DNA from: Promethearchaeota archaeon
Lineage (GTDB): Archaea > Asgardarchaeota > Lokiarchaeia > Sigynarchaeales > SOKP01
Direction of reading: 5' to 3'
Length of the DNA: 12,353 nucleotides
Assembly (NCBI GenBank): GCA_019058515.1
Contig: JAHPYY010000196.1
Span: 1 to 12,353, forward strand
Below the pieces are notes generated by a model that saw only the letters and a list, made by a program, of their open reading frames with translations, was not told the DNA's origin and did not search any database. Made by a program: the position numbers and the translations under genes. Positions 7,085-12,353 of this stretch are shown here, piece by piece. How positions within the stretch are numbered: position 1 is the first letter of the stretch; every line of letters starts with the position of its first letter.

Positions 7085-8295
7085 TTTATAGTAAATTCCA
7101 TGTGTTTTTTAATAATATCAAGATCCTTGGATCCAGATCCTGATAGATTTATTACTACTATATCATCTCTCTCGAATTCTTCCTTTATTCTATTTAAGTA
7201 CGCAAGAGCATGAGACGACTCTAAGGCAGGAATAATCCCCTCCAATAAAGATAATTGTTTAAATGCCTCTAAAGTTTCATTATCGGTAGCTTCTCCTACT
7301 CTCAATCGGTTCAGGTCCTTTAAATAACAATGTTCAGGCCCCACTCCAGGATAATCTAATCCTGCACTAACTGAATGAGTTTCTATTATATTTCCATACT
7401 TGTTTTGCAAAAGATAACTTAGGGCACCATGTAATACTCCTTTTCTTCCCAAACCCAGTGCTATTGAATGTTTTTTTGTATCTTTTCCCTCTCCTGCAGC
7501 CTCTACACCTATTAATTGCACTTCTTCATCGTTAATAAAATCATACATAATTCCAATCGCATTGCTCCCTCCGCCTATGCAAGCGATTATAGTGTTTGGT
7601 AGCTTACCTTCTAGTTCTATTATTTGTTCCTTTGTTTCTCTCCCAATTATTCTCTGAAACTCCCTAACAATTAAAGGGTAGGGGTGAGGTCCTACCACAC
7701 TTCCCATTAAATAATGAGAATCATCTACATGTGCTATCCAATATCTAAGTCCTTCATTAACAGCATCCTTGAGTGTTCTAGAGCCTGATTTAACTGGAAC
7801 CACCTCCGCACCAAGAAGTTGCATTCTATAAACATTGTATGCTTGTCGTACAATATCAATTTCACCCATAAAAACCTTTGTTGGCATTCCAAAGTATGCC
7901 CCAGCCATAGCAGTTGCAAATCCATGTTGTCCTGCCCCTGTTTCTGCGATCAACTTCTTTTTTCCCATCTTTTTAGCGAGAAGTGCTTGTCCAATGACAT
8001 TATTAATCTTATGAGCACCACCATGATTTAAGTCTTCTCTCTTTAAATAAATTTTACATCCTATTTCTTTGCTTAATCTTGCCGCGTGATATAATGGAGT
8101 TGGTCTGCCACTATAGAATTTTAGAATTTGAGAAAATTCCTCAAGAAAACTTTCATCTAACATATATTTATGATATGCTTCTGTGAGTTCGTTAAGTGCA
8201 GGCATCAAGATCTCAGGGGCGAAAATGCCTCCAAATTCACCAAATTTACCAAACTCGTCTGGATGTTTACCAATATAATCCATTTCTAATCTCAC
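7081..8295 (-). CDS. trpB: Tryptophan synthase beta subunit (TrpB1 type)
   Basis: This PLP enzyme joins indole and L-serine to make tryptophan. It has 404 residues, as expected for the TrpB1 form that partners TrpA, and lacks the longer N-terminus of TrpB2. Visible are [15 protein letters not shown] with the PLP lysine Lys96, AETGAGQHG with catalytic Glu118, the phosphate loop GGGSNAIG (241-248), and [13 protein letters not shown]. The C-terminal PLP-ring loop reads NLSGSGSKD, where the common form is NLSGRGDKD. The start GTG 8295 overlaps the trpF stop as GTGA. ATG 8283, four codons later, is an alternative start. The gene overlaps trpA by 4 nt. Confidence 0.97.
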   Translation of the reverse strand: MRLEMDYIGKHPDEFGKFGEFGGIFAPEILMPALNELTEAYHKYMLDESFLEEFSQILKFYSGRPTPLYHAARLSKEIGCKIYLKREDLNHGGAHKINNVIGQALLAKKMGKKKLIAETGAGQHGFATAMAGAYFGMPTKVFMGEIDIVRQAYNVYRMQLLGAEVVPVKSGSRTLKDAVNEGLRYWIAHVDDSHYLMGSVVGPHPYPLIVREFQRIIGRETKEQIIELEGKLPNTIIACIGGGSNAIGIMYDFINDEEVQLIGVEAAGEGKDTKKHSIALGLGRKGVLHGALSYLLQNKYGNIIETHSVSAGLDYPGVGPEHCYLKDLNRLRVGEATDNETLEAFKQLSLLEGIIPALESSHALAYLNRIKEEFERDDIVVINLSGSGSKDLDIIKKHMEFTIK

Positions 8296-8939
8296 TGACC
8301 ACTTTTTATTTTATTAATTTTTTCTAAGAATTTCTTAATCTTTATGGGATCCTTCACTCCTTTTTCGGATTCTAAGGAACTGCTGACATCTATTCCAAAA
8401 GGTTTTAAAGTTTTAATGTAATCCTCGACATTTTCAAAATTAATCCCACCAGCGATTATTATTTTTTTTCCAAAACTCCTTCGTAAGACATCAAGAAAAG
8501 TTTCGTAATCAAATTTAGTACCATGGCCTTCGCTGTTATCCAAAAGATAAGCATAGAATTGGTTATAACCATGATTAATCTCCTGGATGATAGAATCTTT
8601 ATTTGACGCATCAAGTTGTAATGCTATTATAATTTTTTTCTTCATATCATTTGGGAGCTTATATAATTCTCTAATATCAAAATCGCAATGAACTTGATAA
8701 AGATCAGCATCAATTTCTTTCATAATAAATTTCACTTCATTGAATGTTTCAGACTTAAATGTAATTACTGTTTTGATTCTGTTGTGTATTTGTTCTATAA
8801 GTTCAACTAATTGATTCTTCTGCAAATTTCGTGGTGAGAGGGGCACATTATAAATAAAACCTATAGCAGTTGCACCGCCTTCTATACATAATTTAATGTG
8901 ATCTATTTCTTTCAATCCACACACTTTAATATAATCCAT
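8292..8939 (-). CDS. trpF: Phosphoribosylanthranilate isomerase
   Basis: It converts N-(5'-phosphoribosyl)anthranilate to the ribulose (CdRP) form, the third step from chorismate. It is a 215-residue single-domain TIM barrel, not fused to TrpC. KVCGL contains the catalytic Cys7 and [11 protein letters not shown] the catalytic Asp134. Phosphate-binding elements [11 protein letters not shown] and [15 protein letters not shown] are present. The loop after the aspartate is GHGT, where many family members have GGTG or GGSG. The N-terminal part is quite divergent (for example YQVHCDFD in place of the common VQLHG). ATG overlaps the trpC stop by one base (TAATG), and its own stop overlaps the trpB start. 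Confidence 0.95.
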   Translation of the reverse strand: MDYIKVCGLKEIDHIKLCIEGGATAIGFIYNVPLSPRNLQKNQLVELIEQIHNRIKTVITFKSETFNEVKFIMKEIDADLYQVHCDFDIRELYKLPNDMKKKIIIALQLDASNKDSIIQEINHGYNQFYAYLLDNSEGHGTKFDYETFLDVLRRSFGKKIIIAGGINFENVEDYIKTLKPFGIDVSSSLESEKGVKDPIKIKKFLEKINKIKSGQ

Positions 8940-9751
8940 TATGATATCCCTCTTAATTCAAATATTTTTTCTTTAATATTTTCTGATTTCATTATAGACG
9001 ATCCAATTAAGAAAGCGTCAGCTCCACTTGGCTGAAGATATTTAATGTCTTCTAAAGAATTTATCCCGCTCTCACTCACTACTTGGATTTTATTTCCAAA
9101 TCGCTGTTTTAATTTGGGAATTATTTTTAAAGATGTATCTAAATTTATTCCTAAGGTTCTAAGATCGCGATTATTCACTCCAATTAATTTAGGAGTCTCT
9201 CCAATATCAAATAAGTGTTGAATATTAACTATTTCCTTGACTTCATGTATTTCTATTAAAGGTTCAAGACCATAAGAAACAGCTTCACAATATTTTTCTT
9301 CTAAGTTGCTAATAGAGTTAATAAGCAATACATTTGTAGCACCAATCAGGTTTGCAACCTCAAGCTGAATAGAATTTACAACAAAATCCTTCATTAAGCA
9401 AGGTAAGTGGGTATTTGTAGCTGCAACAAGAAGATTCTCATAAGAACCTTGAAAATAATTTGGTTCAGTTAACACACTTAATCCAACAACTCCAGCAGTT
9501 TCCATCTCTTTAACTATAGTTTTTATATCAAAATCTGTTCGAATATTTCCTAAAGTTGGAGATGCAGTCTTGATCTCAGAGATAATTGAGGTTCCTACGT
9601 TATTCTTTATGGCTACGCTTAAGGGTCTTCGATCATTTTTATAGATTATTGAAATCAATTTTTTCTTGAATTCTTCATCTCTATGAATCATATTTTTCCT
9701 TCGTTCAACAATGTCTTTTATCTTATTCGAAATTGCCATATTCAATCCCAT
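8939..9751 (-). CDS. trpC: Indole-3-glycerol phosphate synthase
   Basis: It closes the indole ring, converting CdRP to indole-3-glycerol phosphate. It is 270 residues of TIM barrel. SEIKTASPTLGNI carries Glu59 and Lys61, LMKDFVV carries Lys121, LIEIHE carries Glu167, GVNNRDL supplies Asn193, and VSESGI with GADAFLIGSS completes the phosphate site. These match the catalytic set of the Sulfolobus enzyme by position in the motifs. Two in-frame ATGs, at 9751 and four codons later, are possible starts; the first directly follows the trpD stop with no gap. Its stop overlaps the trpF ATG. Unlike in Escherichia coli, trpC and trpF are separate genes. Confidence 0.96.
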   Translation of the reverse strand: MGLNMAISNKIKDIVERRKNMIHRDEEFKKKLISIIYKNDRRPLSVAIKNNVGTSIISEIKTASPTLGNIRTDFDIKTIVKEMETAGVVGLSVLTEPNYFQGSYENLLVAATNTHLPCLMKDFVVNSIQLEVANLIGATNVLLINSISNLEEKYCEAVSYGLEPLIEIHEVKEIVNIQHLFDIGETPKLIGVNNRDLRTLGINLDTSLKIIPKLKQRFGNKIQVVSESGINSLEDIKYLQPSGADAFLIGSSIMKSENIKEKIFELRGIS

Positions 9752-10816
9752 TTACATTAAGTTACTTAATTTATCTTTGTTTCCACCAGATACTTCTATA
9801 AAAGTCTCGAGTTTTTGAAAGACTTTACCAGATTCAATAGCATCCTTAGCAATATGAACGCCATCTTCGAAATCTTTCGCTAATCCAACACTATTCAAGG
9901 CGAGAGAAGCGTTCATTAAAACTGTATTGAATTTAGGATCTTTAATCTGATTCTTTAAAATTCCTATAGCAATCTTAAGGTTATCTTCTAAGTTTCCTGC
10001 TAAAATATCGTTTATAGAACAACTAGGGAGATTAAAATCTTCATTTGTAATTGCATAAGTCTCAAGATTGCCATCATTATATTCCGTTACATAATTAATA
10101 CCCACAGGAGCCAACTCATCAATACCATATGAGTTATAAACTGCATAAATATGCTTAGCTTCCAAATCCTTTAGAACTTTCGCCATAACAGGGGCTAGAT
10201 CTTTCTGGAAGACTCCTAAAACATGACATCCTGCACTCGCAGGATTTGTTAAAGGGCCAAGTATATTAAAAACCGTACGTAACTTTAATGCTCTTCGCGT
10301 GGGCATAGCATATTTCATAGCTGGATGAAAAAGAGGAGCAAACATAAATCCTATTCCTACTTTTTCAATACAAGTTTTTACATCCTCAGGAGGTAAATCT
10401 ATTTTCACACCTAATCCTGCTAATAAATCAGCACTACCACATTTACTGGTTACGGCTCTATTACCGTGTTTAGCTACGGGAACTCCCAAACCCGCAACAA
10501 TTAGTGCAGAAATCGTACTAATGTTAAATGTTTTAATTTTATCGCCACCTGTTCCACATGTATCAAGTAGATTTCCCTCCACTTGAGGTTCTATTCGGTT
10601 TGCAAACTCCCTCATAATTCTTGCAAAACCTGTGATTTCCTCAATTGTCTCACCTTTCATCGCTAAAGCTGTGAGAAATGCTCCCAATTGTGAATCCTGC
10701 AGTTTTCCCGACATAATCTCTCTCATAATATCTTCTGCTTCTTGCGTAGAAAGATTTTCATGTTTAATAACCTTCCTTAATCCTTTAACTATATTTTCTT
10801 CAGACATTTTATTCAA
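9752..10816 (-). CDS. trpD: Anthranilate phosphoribosyltransferase
   Basis: It transfers phosphoribosyl from PRPP to anthranilate, the first committed step encoded in this window. It has 354 residues, typical of the stand-alone enzyme without a fused TrpG domain. The N-terminal helical part leads to DTCGTGGDKIKTFNIST (PRPP loop, residues 85-101) and KHGNRAVTSKCGSADLL (116-132). FMFAPLFHPAMK and RTVFNILGPLTNPA are also intact. The start is TTG 10816 because AGGA lies 5 nt upstream on the minus strand; ATG 10807 would shorten it by three residues. It is the first gene of the operon. No trpE or trpG lies upstream, so anthranilate must come from an enzyme encoded elsewhere. Confidence 0.97.
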   Translation of the reverse strand: MNKMSEENIVKGLRKVIKHENLSTQEAEDIMREIMSGKLQDSQLGAFLTALAMKGETIEEITGFARIMREFANRIEPQVEGNLLDTCGTGGDKIKTFNISTISALIVAGLGVPVAKHGNRAVTSKCGSADLLAGLGVKIDLPPEDVKTCIEKVGIGFMFAPLFHPAMKYAMPTRRALKLRTVFNILGPLTNPASAGCHVLGVFQKDLAPVMAKVLKDLEAKHIYAVYNSYGIDELAPVGINYVTEYNDGNLETYAITNEDFNLPSCSINDILAGNLEDNLKIAIGILKNQIKDPKFNTVLMNASLALNSVGLAKDFEDGVHIAKDAIESGKVFQKLETFIEVSGGNKDKLSNLM

Positions 10817-10818
10817 TT

Positions 10819-10825
10819 CTTTCCT
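10819..10825 (-). promoter_or_regulatory. Ribosome binding site for trpD
   Basis: AGGAAAG on the minus strand places AGGA 5 nt before TTG 10816. From ATG 10807 the distance is 14 nt, too far for typical use. This is the reason for preferring the TTG start. Confidence 0.5.
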
Positions 10826-10859
10826 GAGTTCTTTACATTTCCTTTATGTGTGTCATTAC

Positions 10860-10878
10860 AATATTAGAAACTAATATT
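10860..10878. promoter_or_regulatory. Perfect inverted repeat upstream of trpD (candidate operator)
   Basis: AATATTAG-AAA-CTAATATT has two perfect 8-bp arms and a 3-bp centre. It sits 43 nt upstream of the trpD start, near where transcription of the operon should begin. It could bind a dimeric repressor. It does not resemble the TGTACA box of the Methanothermobacter TrpY regulator. In such AT-rich DNA a chance palindrome remains possible. Confidence 0.35.
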
Positions 10879-10967
10879 ACTAAAGCACATTTAGAATTAT
10901 GTTTTAATACAATGTGAGAAATTTTAAGATTTAAAAAACAGTATGTACTAAAATATGGGTTAATCCA

Positions 10968-11072
10968 ATGAAAGGGGCGCTATCGCCAACGCCAAGGCCA
11001 CTGCCAACTCCAAGGGTTAATTTCTACAGTTGCCATAACTATAAACCATATTCTAAGTATTATACAAACTAG
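10968..11072 (+). CDS. Possible 34-residue small ORF over the hexamer repeat
   Basis: ATG 10968 opens a frame through the hexamer repeat to TAG at 11070-11072. The peptide begins MKGALSPTPRPLPTPRV and then becomes aromatic (FYSCHNYKPYSKYYTN). Alternating Pro reflects the CCA hexamers. No Shine-Dalgarno sequence precedes it and it contains no Trp, so it is not an attenuator leader; it is also on the opposite strand to trp. It may well be noncoding. Confidence 0.15.
   Translation: MKGALSPTPRPLPTPRVNFYSCHNYKPYSKYYTN
10976..11013 (+). repeat. GC-rich hexamer repeat island with small hairpin
   Basis: CCA recurs every 6 bp five times (GCCAAC, GCCAAG, GCCACT, GCCAAC, TCCAAG-like units at 10985-11013). 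It is preceded by a GGCG-CTAT-CGCC hairpin at 10976-10987. The stretch stands out from AT-rich surroundings. Origin and role are unknown. Confidence 0.6.
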
Positions 11073-11244
11073 GATTTTATCCTATATAAATAATGTGATT
11101 TAAATTAGCATTATGCTATATTTATCGATATTTTGTCATTTGTATAATGATACCATCTGTATTTTAATTGAGTTTTTTTTTGTTGTTGAAAATCAATAAC
11201 CTTTCAAATACCCTTTTTAATTAGAGAGTTGTAGGATACCGAGA

Positions 11245-11254
11245 CATATAAAAA
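11245..11254 (+). promoter_or_regulatory. Candidate TATA box for the ATP-grasp gene
   Basis: CATATAAAAA, preceded by a purine-rich GAGA, lies about 70 nt before the ATG. Initiation about 25 nt downstream would leave a leader of roughly 45 nt containing the AAGGGT ribosome binding site. Another possible box, TATATAAAT, overlaps the dyad near 11083. Confidence 0.4.
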
Positions 11255-11308
11255 TTGAATTTGCTTTATTTACAATAATTCTGCAAACAAAAAAAAAAGG
11301 AATTTCTT

Positions 11309-11314
11309 AAGGGT
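11309..11314 (+). promoter_or_regulatory. Ribosome binding site for the ATP-grasp gene
   Basis: AAGGGT lies 6 nt before ATG 11321. It supports that ATG as the start. Confidence 0.5.
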
Positions 11315-11320
11315 AAAAAA

Positions 11321-12190
11321 ATGAAATCAATGATTATCACACCAAATCCCGCAGATCCTGAAATTGGAGTTCTAACAAAGGAATTCGAAAAAAAAGGATA
11401 TAATGTGAAATATTTCGTTCCTTCCCAGATCAGAGTCCAAGTGAATATGAAAAAGTTTGAGGATTTCTTCGAAGATATCCAACCTAAAGGAGCTTTAGTA
11501 AGAGGATTTGGGGTAAATGTCACTCAAAAAATATTCTTTAGATTAGATATTTTAAGTGCATTAGAAGAATACAGGTTGAAGCTCATAAATTCCCGACAAT
11601 CGTTAGAAATTGCAAGTGACAAGTTTCTTACTTCTTTATACTTAGAAAAAAACGGGATTCCTACTCCAAAAACGGTTATTTGTGAAGATCCAAACGACGC
11701 ACTAACTTCTTTTGAGGAATTAGGTTGTGATATTGTATTAAAACCCTTATACGGTTCGAAAGGAATAGGAATAACACGAATAAATGACAGGGGTTTTGCA
11801 GAAAATGTCATTTATTCGCTAGGTCAATTAAACGAAGTTTTTTACTTGCAAGAATTCGTAAGTCATTTTAATAGAGATATACGCGTTCTTGTTTTAGGAG
11901 ACGAAGCTATTGCTTCAATGTATAGAGTAAGTGATAGTTGGAAAACAAATGTATACGCGGGAGCGAAAGCTGAACCAATTAATCTGAACAGCGAGCTAAC
12001 CGAGTTAGCAATACAAGCCGCAAAAGCTGTAAAAACAGATATTGCGGGAGTGGATATTATTGAAAGCGACAAAGGTTACCTCGTTATAGAGGTGAATTCA
12101 ATTCCAGGATTCACCGCTCTTCAAAAAGTTACGGATTTTAACATAGCTGAAAAAATTGTGTCTTATTACTTAGAAAATATAAGAGAATAA
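11321..12190 (+). CDS. RimK-family ATP-grasp ligase, MptN-like
   Basis: The 289-residue protein belongs to the ATP-grasp group that ligates an amino acid, usually glutamate, to a carboxylate through an acyl phosphate. Features seen: an N-terminal pre-ATP-grasp domain; DKFLTSLYLEKNGIPTPKT with ATP-binding Lys101; the glycine loop VLKPLYGSKGIGI (Lys141); hinge YLQEFV (175-180); RDIRVLVLGDEAIASMYR; WKTNVYAGAKAEPI; and the metal-site segment VIEVNSIPGF with Glu257 and Asn259. The ending GFTALQKVTDFNIAEKIV, plus the RGFGVNVTQKIFFRLDIL segment, look most like MptN (tetrahydromethanopterin:alpha-L-glutamate ligase) and relatives. The length also fits. LysX, RimK or CofF activity is not excluded. The gene is divergent from the trp operon, with its own ribosome binding site and a candidate TATA box, and is probably monocistronic. 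Confidence 0.88.
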   Translation: MKSMIITPNPADPEIGVLTKEFEKKGYNVKYFVPSQIRVQVNMKKFEDFFEDIQPKGALVRGFGVNVTQKIFFRLDILSALEEYRLKLINSRQSLEIASDKFLTSLYLEKNGIPTPKTVICEDPNDALTSFEELGCDIVLKPLYGSKGIGITRINDRGFAENVIYSLGQLNEVFYLQEFVSHFNRDIRVLVLGDEAIASMYRVSDSWKTNVYAGAKAEPINLNSELTELAIQAAKAVKTDIAGVDIIESDKGYLVIEVNSIPGFTALQKVTDFNIAEKIVSYYLENIRE

Positions 12191-12194
12191 CAGT

Positions 12195-12263
12195 CTCAAA
12201 GGATTTAAATGATTGAATCTGTTTGAGCCTAACCTTCTGTCTTATAATTTGCTGATTTTTTTT
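12195..12263 (+). terminator. Hairpin and T-run after the ATP-grasp gene
   Basis: CTCAAA (12195-12200) pairs with TTTGAG (12222-12227), and GATT (12202-12205) pairs with AATC (12216-12219), giving a hairpin with a small internal loop and a 10-nt loop. T8 follows at 12256-12263. The gap between hairpin and T-run is long for a bacterial-type terminator, but a T-run alone can suffice in archaea. Confidence 0.4.
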
Positions 12264-12292
12264 ATAATTATAATTACTATTTCTCAGAGTTT

Positions 12293-12307
12293 ATTTCCAG
12301 TGGAAAT
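12293..12307. promoter_or_regulatory. 15-bp palindrome before the right-edge gene start
   Basis: ATTTCCA-G-TGGAAAT is a perfect palindrome 37 bp upstream of the candidate ATG at 12345. It could be an operator for that gene. No other evidence is available. Confidence 0.25.
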
Positions 12308-12344
12308 CTAACTGAAAGCTCATTAGAAAGAAGTGATTATATTA

Positions 12345-12353
12345 ATGTATGCC
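12345..12353 (+). CDS. Possible start of a gene running off the right edge
   Basis: ATG TAT GCC ends the window. Upstream, AAGAAGTGAT (12329-12338) matches the archaeal Shine-Dalgarno consensus AGGAGGTGAT at 8 of 10 positions, 6 nt before the ATG. Only three codons are visible, so no product can be given. Confidence 0.3.

Larger units (their letters stand above)
10817..11320. other. 504-nt divergent intergenic region
   Basis: This separates the trp operon (minus) from the ATP-grasp gene (plus) and should hold both promoters. Contents I can see: the trpD ribosome binding site, an inverted repeat at 10860-10878, the hexamer island, and three further dyads: TAGGAT-TTT-ATCCTA (11070-11084), TAGCAT-T-ATGCTA (11106-11118) and TCATT-TGTAT-AATGA (11136-11150). 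A TATA-like box lies near 11245. No tRNA or convincing protein gene is seen. Confidence 0.6.

Noticed and set aside
10943..10951. TGTAC core resembling an archaeal TRP box
   Set aside because: There is a single copy with a mismatch to TGTACA and no second box nearby.

Overview
The window is strongly AT-rich and looks archaeal. The case for archaea is: long arrays of SDS22-like 22-residue leucine-rich repeats (LRRs) in intracellular proteins, TATA-like boxes a short distance upstream of some genes, likely use of TTG and GTG starts, and a RimK/MptN-like ATP-grasp ligase of the kind tied to archaeal pterin or deazaflavin cofactors. An Asgard (Lokiarchaeia-like) archaeon is my best guess. It rests on general resemblance, not on a marker gene.

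Layout. (1) Positions 1-3546, plus strand: a tandem family of three LRR genes. The first enters from off the left edge. The second (about 570 residues) is two modules joined head to tail. The third is a single module. A short out-of-frame relic at 3569-3667 looks like the C-terminal cap of another module. (2) Positions 3682-5949, minus strand, convergent with the LRR genes: a 755-residue protein with an N-terminal zinc ribbon, a basic linker, four tandem repeats of about 90 residues, and a C-terminal PD-(D/E)XK nuclease domain with recognisable motif residues. This is the most novel-looking gene here. (3) Positions 6245-10816, minus strand: a tight tryptophan operon, trpD-trpC-trpF-trpB-trpA, with junctions that abut or overlap by 1-4 nt. 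It covers every step from anthranilate to tryptophan. The anthranilate synthase genes trpE and trpG are not in the window. (4) Positions 10817-11320: a 504-nt divergent intergenic region with several inverted repeats and a short GC-rich hexamer repeat. (5) Positions 11321-12190, plus strand: the ATP-grasp ligase, followed by a hairpin and T-run. A plausible ribosome binding site and ATG for another gene lie at the right edge.

How the genes work together. The five trp proteins act in sequence: TrpD adds phosphoribosyl to anthranilate, TrpF isomerises the product, TrpC closes the indole ring, and TrpA and TrpB form the synthase that releases indole and joins it to serine. The LRR proteins have no visible signal peptide or membrane segment and are probably cytoplasmic binding scaffolds. 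Their close similarity, including the copied intergenic DNA, points to recent tandem duplication or gene conversion. The nuclease-like gene has no evident link to either neighbour and could be a defence or selfish-element protein.
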